From positions 1 to 20,710 of the forward strand of contig CBDUQI010000093.1 in NCBI GenBank assembly GCA_965369325.1: a stretch of DNA of 20,710 bases, in the 5' to 3' direction. Both the position numbers and the translations under genes were made by a program. Below, piece by piece: positions 8,686 through 17,005 of this stretch. Numbering within the stretch: position 1 is the stretch's first letter; each line of letters begins with the position of its first letter. The notes beneath the pieces are model-generated. The model was not told the origin of the DNA. It saw only the letters and a list, made by a program, of their open reading frames with translations, and did not search any database. Origin of the DNA: CBDUQI01 sp965369325 (lineage in GTDB: Bacteria > Pseudomonadota > Gammaproteobacteria > Steroidobacterales > JBCBZW01).

Positions 8686-10638
8686 ATGCTCGTAAACCCG
8701 AATACGAGCGAGATCGCTCGCGCATCCGGTGTGTTAGCTCAATCCGTGCGGATTGCCTGCTCCCCCAAAGTTGTCGTTGCCGCCGGACTGATCTGCGCTG
8801 GCGTGGCTCAGGCGCAGGTGTTTCCGCCTACCCCCTTTCTCGGAAATCTTGCACCGCAAAACGGCGGTGACGGTACCGATGGCACGGTCATCACCGCTAA
8901 CCGCAACTCCGGCGATCTGGCCTACTTTGGTCTGTCCATCGCAAAGCTGGGCGACATCAACGGTGATGACATCGACGATGTTGGCATTGGCGCACCGTCA
9001 GGTAGGTTCTTTGATGCCGACTATGGCCCAGGACGCACTTATGTGATCTTTGGTCAGGAGGGCGGCCTGGGTGCCGCGTTTGAGGCGGTGGAGGAAATTC
9101 GTTTAGGCGACGGCTCCCAAGGCTTCGTCGTCAACGGCTTTCTTGCAGAAGACCGTGCCGGGTTTGTCGCCGGCCCCGGCGACCTGAATGATGACGGACT
9201 GAACGATGTGGTGATTGGCTCGCCTGGCAGCAATCAGGTGTTTATCGTCTTCGGCTCCGAACAACCTTATCCCTCCAATATCGAGCTGGAAGATCTGCTG
9301 CCCGACAATGGCGGCGATGGCAGCGTGGGCGTGGTGCTCACGGGTGGGATGAACGGTGATCAGACCGGGATCGCGGTTGCCAGCGGTTGCGATGCGAACG
9401 GCGATGGCTTGGATGATCTGCTGATCGGTGCAGCCGCGGCCGACCCGGAAGATCAGAGCGACGCGGGTGTTGCCTACTTGGTGTTCGGTCGGAGTGATGG
9501 ATTTGCGGTGGAGTCACTACTGCTCGCGCTCACGCCCCCGTTGGGTGGCGACGGCTCTGATGGCGTTGTGTTCAAAGGCGTTAACGCTGAAGATCGTACC
9601 GGCGTTGATGTGGCCTGCGTCGGTGATGTGAATGGCGATGGGGTGGACGATATGCTCTTCGGCGCGTCTGGCGTGGATGTTGGCGCCGCCATCAATGCAG
9701 GTGCGGGCTATTTGGTGTTTGGGCGGGACACACCCTTTGCACCGGTGCTGGAGTTGTCGTCACTGCTGCAGGCTAACGGCGGCGATGGCAGCGATGGCGT
9801 GGTTGTGCACGGCGAGGCGGGGCACTTCCAGGGCCAGGATCTGGCGGGTCTGGGCGACTTCAACGGCGACGGTTTTGAGGACATTGCGATCCAATCCAAC
9901 GACCGCACGTTTGTCGTATTGGGTCAACAGAGTTTTCCCCCCGAGCTGCGGCTGAACGATTTGCGCCCGCCCGCCAACGGCGAGCAGGGTTTCGAGCTAA
10001 CGGCAAATAGCGGCATTCGTTTTCTGGCGGGTCTGGCCGGGGCAGGCGATATCAACACCGACGGATTCGCAGATCTGGTTATCGGTACTACCGATATTCC
10101 AAGGCGGAGCTTTCTACTCTACGGCACCGATCAACCCTTGGGTGCCAGCATCGAGCTGAGCGCTCTGGCGTTGGGGGATGGTACGGTCGGCGTCACCTTT
10201 CAGGGGGCGGGTGGCAGCACCGGTACCACTTCCGGCACTAACAGTATCGCAGGTGTAGGCGATCTCAATGATGATGGGCTGGACGATTTGCTCATCAGTG
10301 TCTACTCCAACACTACCTATCTGGTACATGGGCGTGCTGGGGATAGCGATGAGGACGGGATTAACGATGCGGTGGATAACTGCCTGGATCTGGCCAACGC
10401 TGACCAGCGCGATGGCGATGGCGATGGCTTCGGAAACGTGTGTGACGGGGATCTGGACAATGACTGCGATACGGACTTCGATGATCTTGCGATTATGAAA
10501 TCCAATTTCTTCGGTACCGACCCAAGTTCCGATCTGGATGGGAACGGCAACGTCGACTTCGATGACCTTGCCATCATGCGGACGCTGATTTTCGCCGCGC
10601 CGGGGCCCAGCGGAGCAAGCGAGATTTGCGAGGAGTAG
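8686..10638 (+). CDS. Secreted FG-GAP beta-propeller with thrombospondin type 3 and dockerin-like C-terminus
   Basis: The 650-residue protein opens with a long signal peptide (probable cleavage VAQA|Q after residue 43). Seven FG-GAP calcium motifs start near residues 90, 166, 236, 314, 391, 455 and 526, for example DLNDDGLNDVVIG and DVNGDGVDDMLFG. Several are preceded by a recurring blade unit such as NGGDGSDGVVVHG. From residue 553, DSDEDGINDAVDNC and RDGDGDGFGNVCD form a thrombospondin type 3 calcium repeat. Two EF-hand-like loops follow, each with the phrase DFDDLAIM, resembling a type I dockerin and ending FAAPGPSG. The product is an exported, heavily calcium-binding protein, probably for adhesion or surface display. 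GGAGGG six bases before the ATG fixes the start. Close to the lipoprotein propeller at 4508 in type, but with a different tail and anchor. Confidence 0.88.
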   Translation: MLVNPNTSEIARASGVLAQSVRIACSPKVVVAAGLICAGVAQAQVFPPTPFLGNLAPQNGGDGTDGTVITANRNSGDLAYFGLSIAKLGDINGDDIDDVGIGAPSGRFFDADYGPGRTYVIFGQEGGLGAAFEAVEEIRLGDGSQGFVVNGFLAEDRAGFVAGPGDLNDDGLNDVVIGSPGSNQVFIVFGSEQPYPSNIELEDLLPDNGGDGSVGVVLTGGMNGDQTGIAVASGCDANGDGLDDLLIGAAAADPEDQSDAGVAYLVFGRSDGFAVESLLLALTPPLGGDGSDGVVFKGVNAEDRTGVDVACVGDVNGDGVDDMLFGASGVDVGAAINAGAGYLVFGRDTPFAPVLELSSLLQANGGDGSDGVVVHGEAGHFQGQDLAGLGDFNGDGFEDIAIQSNDRTFVVLGQQSFPPELRLNDLRPPANGEQGFELTANSGIRFLAGLAGAGDINTDGFADLVIGTTDIPRRSFLLYGTDQPLGASIELSALALGDGTVGVTFQGAGGSTGTTSGTNSIAGVGDLNDDGLDDLLISVYSNTTYLVHGRAGDSDEDGINDAVDNCLDLANADQRDGDGDGFGNVCDGDLDNDCDTDFDDLAIMKSNFFGTDPSSDLDGNGNVDFDDLAIMRTLIFAAPGPSGASEICEE

Positions 10639-10713
10639 GCGAGCCGCCGGCGGACTTTACCGGGCCTTATTTGAATTCCATCACATTACGCCCAAGCATC
10701 ATCATGTAGGCGG

Positions 10714-10734
10714 CAACGCCCGCGGGGCTCGTTG
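10714..10734 (+). terminator. Weak hairpin downstream of FG-GAP/dockerin-like gene
   Basis: CAACGCCC pairs with GGG and CGTTG across a GCG loop and a two-base bulge, and TTGCTTAAAT follows. It lies about 75 bases after the stop codon. It is short and imperfect. Confidence 0.25.
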
Positions 10735-10778
10735 TTGCTTAAATAGAGCCCATCGAAGACATGAGAGAGGGCAACTTG

Positions 10779-10970
10779 ATGGTTTACATGCGACGCGCTG
10801 CACCTACCCCCAGAACCGGTCCCGCCAGGCGCCTGATATTGGCCGTGGCAATGCTGATGCTAGCCCCCGTCGGGCCGTCGTCGATGGACGAAGGGCAGTA
10901 CGTTGAATCCGGTGTCACCCAGGCACCGGTTCAAGCCATTGAGCAGAACCCGCGCAAGCAGCCTGTCTGA
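10779..10970 (+). CDS. Possible small secreted or membrane peptide (63 residues)
   Basis: An ATG preceded by AGAGAGGG opens a 63-residue frame. It has a basic N-terminus, a hydrophobic run LILAVAMLMLAPVG at about residues 20-33, and a short hydrophilic tail ending RKQPV. This looks like a signal peptide or single membrane helix. An in-frame ATG six codons earlier (10761) has a poorer ribosome site. No family is recognised. Evidence for coding is only the ribosome site and the signal-like composition. Confidence 0.35.
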   Translation: MVYMRRAAPTPRTGPARRLILAVAMLMLAPVGPSSMDEGQYVESGVTQAPVQAIEQNPRKQPV

Positions 10971-10993
10971 AGGCGGTCGTTGCCCGGTAACAC

Positions 10994-11103
10994 TTGCGCT
11001 GCGCTGCGCGCACCACACGATCAAAAACACCCTGGGTGGCACCGGGTATGCTGGCGGGAAGGCCAGCACACCCGGCTTGCGATCTGCGCCAAGCGCAGCG
11101 CAG
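10994..11103. repeat. Nested inverted repeats between convergent genes
   Basis: The outer arms are TTGCGCTGCGCT (10994-11005) and AGCGCAGCGCAG (11092-11103), complementary over 12 positions with one G-T pair. Inside them, CCGGGTATGCTGGC (11042-11055) pairs with GCCAGCACACCCGG (11062-11075) over 14 positions with a single A-C mismatch and a six-base loop. The block lies between the convergent small plus-strand frame and the 183-residue minus-strand gene. It may act as a bidirectional terminator or be a small repeat element. No T-run is present. Confidence 0.55.
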
Positions 11104-11146
11104 AACACAACGGCACTCGTGATGGCGTGCCGTGTGCAACGCTCAC

Positions 11147-11698
11147 CTACCGCCCGGGTGGTACTTGCACGACGCGTGCGCCGGAATCAACATTGTTGAT
11201 GGGCGTGAGCCCGGCAATCTGGTTCAGCCCTAGCAGGAAGAATGGTCCCTGCGCGGCATCCAAGGGGATCGTGTGCAACACACTGACCCCAACTAGATTC
11301 TCATCATCGACCTCAATCGGAAACTGGACGATCCGCGAGAGCCCCACGTCCGGGCCGAACACCGCCATGATCAACGGGCGGCCCACCAGTGCGGTAAACG
11401 GTACTTCCAGCGTGCTGAGCTGGTTAAAGAACGCACCTGCCAGTACGTTCTGGCCAGGTAGCACCACAAAAATCTCCTCGAATGTCACCTCGTCCCGCAA
11501 CCGTACATCGGTATCTAGCGTGATGCTGGGGCCAGCGCCTGTCATGTTGGCGTTGAGCGCGGCCTGCCCGCGAACAACCTGTACCTCGCGGGTAAGGACA
11601 CTGCCGTCGGCATAGTGAAAGTTCATCCTAGGCCCGGCCGACACCTGACTGGTGCAAAGGATTAGTAGGAGTGCGAAGGACTTGAATAACCTGCTCAT
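11147..11698 (-). CDS. Secreted protein of unknown function
   Basis: A 183-residue protein with a clear signal peptide (MSRLFKSFALLLILCTSQVSA, cleavage after Ala21). The mature part is rich in Val, Leu, Ala and short beta-prone stretches (TFEEIFVVLPG, RPLIMAVFGP, RIVQFPIEVDD). It has no cysteine after the signal peptide and no recognised motif, which suggests a small periplasmic or secreted beta protein. AGAGG lies ten bases upstream of the start. The gene diverges from the VCBS propeller gene at 11997, and the 298-base gap between them holds their promoters. In it I see a TACAAT at 11928-11933 facing the propeller gene, with TTGACG only 13 bases away, so no promoter call is made. Confidence 0.72.
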   Translation of the reverse strand: MSRLFKSFALLLILCTSQVSAGPRMNFHYADGSVLTREVQVVRGQAALNANMTGAGPSITLDTDVRLRDEVTFEEIFVVLPGQNVLAGAFFNQLSTLEVPFTALVGRPLIMAVFGPDVGLSRIVQFPIEVDDENLVGVSVLHTIPLDAAQGPFFLLGLNQIAGLTPINNVDSGARVVQVPPGR

Positions 11699-11996
11699 GA
11701 TGATGAGACCTCTTTATATGTCGTTATGCAACTGGCGATCCGCATCAGATGGATAAGAATCCGTGCTTATAGGCTGGGCCGCCATGGGTCGAGCGAGACA
11801 TCCCGCCCTTACCCCTTTAGGCGAAGTACAATTGCCAAACGGCTCACGCCCATGCGACTTTTTGCAGCGAGAAGTACCAGGCGGATTCACGCGGATATAC
11901 GTCGTAACTTGACGCCGCCGTGTACGATACAATTCGGATACATTTAGGCGGTATGTTTAATGGTTGGGACCGACACAATAATTTAGGGGATGAGAG

Positions 11997-13313
11997 ATGC
12001 CTGGTTTATTACATAAGTACAAATGGGTGATGGCGCTGGCAGCCATCGGCGCAGCGGGCACAGCCTCGGCGCAGTGGGTGGATTTCACTACCGAGACGTC
12101 TAACCGGTTACGTATCCGGCCGTATGTAGATGGCACTGCCCATGTGGGTGATGACCAGGAAAAGGACTTCGCCGTCGGTGACCTGAACAAAGACGGATGG
12201 GACGATACGATTGTTGTGCGCAAGCGCCCGTTCTCCAATGCCGGCCCGCGTCAGGACATTCTTCTGATGAACCGCAATGGCCGGCTGATCGATTTTACCG
12301 CCCGCTTCGCCCCTGGATTTTTGACTAAACTCACCGATGCTCGCGACGTCCAGATTGTCGACGTGGACAACGACACCTGGCTGGACGTGGTGATTGGCAA
12401 TACCTTTGAGCAGCAGCCCGTGCTGTACATGAATCTGGGTCGTGACGGGCAGGGCCGCTGGTTGGGTCTGGCGGATGAGTCTGAGCGTCTGCCGCAGATA
12501 TCCGTGCCAGCTGACGTGAACACCATCCAAATCTGCGCCGTCGCGGTGGGCGATGTCACCGGCGACGGTTTTGTCGATATTTATATGTCTAACTACAAAG
12601 ACACCACCGGCACCAAAGATCTGCTGATGATCAACGATGGCACCGGTAACTTTACGCTCGAACAAGATCGCCTGGGCGCGTTCGCGACGGTCAGCTTCGG
12701 TACCAGCTCAGAGATTCACGACATGGATGGCGATGGTGATAACGATATCGTCAAAATCAACGCGCTATTCGATAACCCGGTGTTCGATCACGGTGTGTAC
12801 ATCCTGTTCAACGATGGTCTAGGTAACTTTGACAACCACCCTTACCAGCAGGTGGTCGGCGTAGACCCTTACATGTTCACCGTGTACGACCACAATGGTG
12901 ATGGCATGAACGATGTCTACGTGGTGAAAGATTCACGTGATCGTCTGGCGATTGCCACCACGCAGGTGGCTAACGGACCCGTGCAGTTTGATATCACCGC
13001 CCCGCCTTCGGGGCGCACCAACGGCTTCGGTGGCAACATCAAAACGGCCGATATCGACAACGATGGCGATCTGGATGTCGGCATGGCGCCGATTGATGTG
13101 GACATCGCCAACTGTGGCTTCTCCAGCGAGTTCGTCTTGTTTGAAAATCTGGGCGCGGGCAATGGGCTGCGTGACAATGAATGGCCGAACAACGAGGCAT
13201 TCAATACCGATCCGCACGACTTTGCCTTTATTGACATTGATAACGATGGCTGTCAGGACATGATCATGGGGCTGTGTACGGGCTGGCGCGTGTTCATGAA
13301 TACCTGCCAGTAA
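11997..13313 (+). CDS. Secreted VCBS/FG-GAP-type beta-propeller protein
   Basis: A 438-residue exported protein (signal peptide cleaved at TASA|Q, after residue 25). Seven calcium-loop motifs begin near residues 62, 122, 186, 242, 298, 352 and 413, such as DLNKDGWDD, DVTGDGFVDIYMS and DIDNDGDLDVGMA. Their spacing of 54-64 residues is very regular and suits a seven-bladed propeller that makes up almost the whole mature chain. The second motif (DVDNDTWLD) lacks the usual Gly. There is no extra domain, membrane anchor or catalytic motif. GAGAG and AGGGG precede the ATG. The protein belongs to the VCBS subtype rather than the integrin-like FG-GAP subtype found at 4508 and 8686. Ligand is unknown. 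Confidence 0.87.
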   Translation: MPGLLHKYKWVMALAAIGAAGTASAQWVDFTTETSNRLRIRPYVDGTAHVGDDQEKDFAVGDLNKDGWDDTIVVRKRPFSNAGPRQDILLMNRNGRLIDFTARFAPGFLTKLTDARDVQIVDVDNDTWLDVVIGNTFEQQPVLYMNLGRDGQGRWLGLADESERLPQISVPADVNTIQICAVAVGDVTGDGFVDIYMSNYKDTTGTKDLLMINDGTGNFTLEQDRLGAFATVSFGTSSEIHDMDGDGDNDIVKINALFDNPVFDHGVYILFNDGLGNFDNHPYQQVVGVDPYMFTVYDHNGDGMNDVYVVKDSRDRLAIATTQVANGPVQFDITAPPSGRTNGFGGNIKTADIDNDGDLDVGMAPIDVDIANCGFSSEFVLFENLGAGNGLRDNEWPNNEAFNTDPHDFAFIDIDNDGCQDMIMGLCTGWRVFMNTCQ

Positions 13314-13329
13314 GATTCAACTGTTGCGT

Positions 13330-13355
13330 ATCGCCCGCCTGCAGTGGCGGGCGAT
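13330..13355. terminator. Perfect 10-bp hairpin between convergent genes
   Basis: ATCGCCCGCC pairs perfectly with GGCGGGCGAT across a six-base loop (tgcagt). It lies 17 bases after the stop of the VCBS gene and 15 bases from the stop of the converging kinase gene, so it probably terminates both transcripts. There is no T-run on either side. Confidence 0.6.
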
Positions 13356-13370
13356 CACCGGCAAGCCCTG

Positions 13371-14960
13371 CTAAAGCATCTTCTGCTCAAGATCCTGAGT
13401 CGAGACAATGGCGCAGGCCGCCAGGCGCCTGAGCTGGCGGATGCTCAAGCCTTGGATGCGCATCAGTTTGAGACTAAGTGCGGCGACGGCGAACGGGTAC
13501 TCCCAGTCTTGTATCTCGGGGAACTTGGTGCGCGCCACCTGCCGCAGATGTTTGCATAAATGCTCGTAACCCGGGTTTTTTACGGCGCGTTGTTTGCGCC
13601 CCGCCAAGATTGCCCGTTCCTTTTTTAATAAGTTGACCGGCGTGCTGCCACGCAAGTTGTTTGCCGCACTACGGCCCCAGTTCAGGCGTACGCTGTTCTC
13701 AAGCGCAGCAAAGTCCTGCAACAAATGCCCGGGTCCGGTATCCTGAAAATCGATGTAAGCCACTCGGTGGTTGGTGGCGCAAATAATATTGTTCGAGTTC
13801 AGGTCGCCGTGGCAGATGGACAGGCTAAACTGCTTGTTCTGACCGGAGAATATCACCCGGAACGGATCGGGGAACAGCTCTTTGCCGATGCGCCAGGCGA
13901 TACCCTCTTTAACCGCCCCGAATTCCGACACCAACACCGTTTGGAACTTGTCGATGGTCTCCTGGTACCTCGCGTCCGGAAAGTACCGGGTGCGGTAGTG
14001 CTGCCCAACCGTTAGCTCCGATGCGAAGCGGGTACTGTTGTAGAAGTTGATCAGTTCTTCATCAAAGATGATGTCGATATACTTAACCACCGTCTCGACA
14101 TCGCATTTTTCGATGTACTCGGTGAGGTTGGAGAATTGCGTTTCACCCCCAAACACCACGGCGTAGGCAACGGCGCCAAATTTGTAGGTCTTGCCTTCGC
14201 CTACCAGTTCGGCCCGCTTGTTCGAGGGCAGCATCCATTTAGCGTAGCGTTTGAAGTTGGCGATCTCGTCGCGTGCCCACGGTGCCAGCGATATTTTCAA
14301 AACACTTTGTACATACTTCAGATTGGGGTCCGCGGCCCGAATGCTCATCATGACCACTAGGCTGCCGGAGTAACCCCCGCTGATAGGTGTCAGGGTGACT
14401 TCTTTGGGTCTGAACGGCTCGCCCACATCGCTGAGATTAGCCAGCACTTGAGAGACCAACGAGCGCAGGTCCATCTCCGATATGGGATCGCCGGATACAG
14501 ACAGGTCATGGATGGAGTGCTCACGAAGGCGCAGTCCAAAGCCACTCAGCCGCTTGATTTTTGACTTTAGTTCTTGGCCGACCTGGGGCATGTCGTCTTC
14601 GCCGGGATTGAGAATAACCCGTTTGGGCACAAACAGGTCAAAGCTGGGCTGATTGGTTCTTATCTCATCCACAGTAGGCGCGCCAGCGCTGCATGCCACC
14701 ACGCACAGATCCGGATGACGTTGTTTCACCAGGCGGATAAACTGCAATCCTGTTGCCACGTGGCGATTGAAAGAAAGGTCGGTAACCAGCATGTCATACT
14801 CGCCGGTGCCCAAGGTCGAAAGGGCCACGTCGATATCTTCGCACGACACAATGTCGGCCAGCAGATCCACGCTTTCCAGCGCTTCGCAAAAACCTTGCTT
14901 CAGTTGGCCGTGAAGGGGTGTGCTGTACTCGCACAACAGAACCTTAACTCGATTCACCAT
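13371..14960 (-). CDS. Receiver domain fused to aminoglycoside-phosphotransferase-like kinase
   Basis: Residues 1-125 of this 529-residue protein form a response-regulator receiver fold. It keeps phospho-acceptor Asp61 (MLVTDLSF), Ser91 and Lys113 (VPKRV), but the acidic pair is reduced to Glu11. After a linker, residues about 185-430 look like a small-molecule kinase of the aminoglycoside phosphotransferase type. The key features are GGYSGS (195-200), VLKIS with Lys222, CHGDLNSNNI with catalytic Asp386 and Asn391, and YIDFQDTGPG with metal-binding Asp404. These residues are all present, so activity is plausible. The arrangement resembles kinases annotated as ternary complex associated domain 9, from memory and untested. 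A helical C-terminal tail (about 440-529) follows. It is cytoplasmic: no signal or membrane segment. Its start overlaps the upstream GAF gene by seven bases, so the two are one operon. The substrate is unknown; antibiotic resistance is not implied. Confidence 0.8.
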   Translation of the reverse strand: MVNRVKVLLCEYSTPLHGQLKQGFCEALESVDLLADIVSCEDIDVALSTLGTGEYDMLVTDLSFNRHVATGLQFIRLVKQRHPDLCVVACSAGAPTVDEIRTNQPSFDLFVPKRVILNPGEDDMPQVGQELKSKIKRLSGFGLRLREHSIHDLSVSGDPISEMDLRSLVSQVLANLSDVGEPFRPKEVTLTPISGGYSGSLVVMMSIRAADPNLKYVQSVLKISLAPWARDEIANFKRYAKWMLPSNKRAELVGEGKTYKFGAVAYAVVFGGETQFSNLTEYIEKCDVETVVKYIDIIFDEELINFYNSTRFASELTVGQHYRTRYFPDARYQETIDKFQTVLVSEFGAVKEGIAWRIGKELFPDPFRVIFSGQNKQFSLSICHGDLNSNNIICATNHRVAYIDFQDTGPGHLLQDFAALENSVRLNWGRSAANNLRGSTPVNLLKKERAILAGRKQRAVKNPGYEHLCKHLRQVARTKFPEIQDWEYPFAVAALSLKLMRIQGLSIRQLRRLAACAIVSTQDLEQKML

Positions 14961-17005
14961 CTGCTCCTACGATCGGTGTTGCCAATGCGCCCGAACGGGA
15001 TGCAGATGTCCAACGATCGGCTGTTGATGTTTGGGCGCCGGTCAAAGTCCAGTCGCCCACCGCGTGTGCGAACAATAACACCTATCATATACAGCCCTAC
15101 ATGCTCGCGCGTTGCGCGTCTGATCGGGCGGCGGAAGGCGTCGCGTAGTTCGCTTTTTGGGAGATTCATTTGCAGTTTGGTCCGGATTAGCAACACGTTT
15201 TCGGTGCCCGTCCACTGCTCGCGACTGACCACGCGGATGGGATTGAACACAGAGGAGTGTCTGCGATTGGTGAGCAGGTTTCTCACGATATGCACGGCCG
15301 CCGATTGGATGGCTTGCGGCAGTACGTGATGTGCCGGGTTGTGTACCCGAATGGCAGAGCCAAGGTCTGCTGCCATTGCCTTACTGCCACCAGTCTCCTC
15401 TTCTATGAGCGCATCGATACGTTCGCTCAATGTCTTCTCGCCTTCGCACTCGGAGCTCTGGCTTGGGTCCAACTCGGTGGTGATCTCGGTCAGGCGTTTT
15501 TTAGTGGGTCCCTCCTCCAGTGTTAGTACCAGTTTTTGCAATTCGTGCGAAATGTCTTGCAACTGGAGGTTACGCCGCAACCAGATCTGATCACTGGCGC
15601 GAAACAGAAAACTCCAATAGATGGAGGCCTGATTGGCGACTTGGCGAAGAAACGCCAGATCGCCTGCCAGCCCATCCCGGTACGGACACTCCACCGACAT
15701 GACGCCGACCGGCATTTCCTGATCCTGAATAACCAGCGCAATCTCCGAAACGGTCTTCGGGCCGGTGACTTTGCCACGGTCAATAAGCTTGTTGCGCATG
15801 CAGCTGACGCTCAGCAACCCGTGGTGTTCAAAGTCTTTCGGGATATTGATATTCTTGACGTAGAAGCTTCGATCGGGCAAGCGATTGGCGTGATTGAAGA
15901 CGAAAGCGCTCATGAATCGCTCGGATTGCCTGAGCGAGACGCGACTGCCGATGTCTTCAAACCCCTGGTGGTCGCTGGTCATCACCACGCGCCGCAACGC
16001 GTGTTTGGCCGCATCGTAGGTCAGATATCCAAGGGAATGGCCCTGGGTGGAGCGAATGACGTACCTGGCGACGTTGCGCATGTACTGCGCGAACAGGCTG
16101 TCATGATCAAGGTCCTGCACATCAATATGCTCGACCAGTTTGGTGAGCTCATTGGTCTGCCAGTACAGGCACTGTTGCTGACCGAGGCGGGTGCGCATGT
16201 ACAGGTACTCTTCCACGCACTGATCGATACTGAATATGCTAAGCACACTTTGTTTGCACAGGTCCCGCCCGGTCAAAAGCATGAATTGCCGGGTGCGTAT
16301 CGCGCCACGAGATTTGGACCGTAACGGGAAAATGTAGGCGTACTGTTCTGCTGCCGGCGGCGGCCCGGTTTCGCGTAGAGCGCTCAGGTCGTGATCGTGG
16401 CCGTCAATTTCAATGACCCGACCTTTGTCTAGCGCGTGGCGGATGAGCTTGCGCTGAGCCGTCACCGCCTCACGGTCGAATGTGCCGTGATCCGTTACGG
16501 AGCTAATCACATCATCGTCGGTTTTGCGGAAGATCTGCGCGCGGACCCTAAACTGCTTGCAAATGATGCTCAGGAAGCGTTCGTCGGTGAGCGATTCTGA
16601 TTCGGCTTCCAGTGCATCAATGCTCTTCAGGCTGTTGTAAATAACATCCTCAATCCAGTTGTGGTAGTTGAGGTTGTTAAACAGAAAATTGTTCAGCAAC
16701 AGCGCCAATTGTTCTTGGGCAGCGTTGCTGAGGCTGTCCTTTCGGGGGCTGTGCAGATAAATTCTGTACTGCCCCATCCGCACGCTACGCGTGCCTGGGA
16801 AAGCCTGTCTGAACTGACTGAGTAGATCGGCGGCTTCGGTTACGCGCTCGGGAAAATACTCTCGTTGCTCAAGCCGCGCCAGGCACAGGGACGGATTGTA
16901 GGTTTGGCTCCGGAAAACAATCACGTACTGGGCGTGGGCACCGAACAACGTCCGGACCTGCTCAGCCAGCTTGTGTCGATTGATGGCGCTGCGCGCATCC
17001 TGCAT
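14954..17005 (-). CDS. GAF-domain sensor with degenerate histidine-kinase-like core
   Basis: This 683-residue protein has no membrane segment or signal peptide. Two GAF-like sensor regions are suggested at about 130-265 and 290-465; the second ends in VGVMSVECPYRDGLAGDLAFLRQVANQ-type sequence, shown here only in outline. Residues 478-500 hold DISHEL with His487, like a phospho-acceptor H-box. A HATPase-like domain follows, with an N-box IVRNLLTNRRHSS (Asn580) and a late glycine box HVGLYMIGVIVRTRGG (635-650). The G1 box (DxGxG) expected between them is absent: the place reads LLIRTKLQMNLPKSE. ATP binding is therefore doubtful. GGAAA precedes the start weakly. It probably senses a cytoplasmic signal and works with the receiver-kinase protein encoded next. 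I cannot tell whether it phosphorylates anything. Confidence 0.75.
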   Translation of the reverse strand: MQDARSAINRHKLAEQVRTLFGAHAQYVIVFRSQTYNPSLCLARLEQREYFPERVTEAADLLSQFRQAFPGTRSVRMGQYRIYLHSPRKDSLSNAAQEQLALLLNNFLFNNLNYHNWIEDVIYNSLKSIDALEAESESLTDERFLSIICKQFRVRAQIFRKTDDDVISSVTDHGTFDREAVTAQRKLIRHALDKGRVIEIDGHDHDLSALRETGPPPAAEQYAYIFPLRSKSRGAIRTRQFMLLTGRDLCKQSVLSIFSIDQCVEEYLYMRTRLGQQQCLYWQTNELTKLVEHIDVQDLDHDSLFAQYMRNVARYVIRSTQGHSLGYLTYDAAKHALRRVVMTSDHQGFEDIGSRVSLRQSERFMSAFVFNHANRLPDRSFYVKNINIPKDFEHHGLLSVSCMRNKLIDRGKVTGPKTVSEIALVIQDQEMPVGVMSVECPYRDGLAGDLAFLRQVANQASIYWSFLFRASDQIWLRRNLQLQDISHELQKLVLTLEEGPTKKRLTEITTELDPSQSSECEGEKTLSERIDALIEEETGGSKAMAADLGSAIRVHNPAHHVLPQAIQSAAVHIVRNLLTNRRHSSVFNPIRVVSREQWTGTENVLLIRTKLQMNLPKSELRDAFRRPIRRATREHVGLYMIGVIVRTRGGRLDFDRRPNINSRSLDICIPFGRIGNTDRRSRW

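Noticed and set aside
11909..11933. TTGACG and TACAAT as a promoter for the VCBS gene
   Set aside because: The two hexamers are only 13 bases apart, too close for a standard sigma-70 promoter.
13371..14960. Antibiotic-resistance phosphotransferase
   Set aside because: The kinase residues match the wider APH-like fold, but fusion to a receiver domain and its GAF partner point to signalling; no drug-specific feature is visible.
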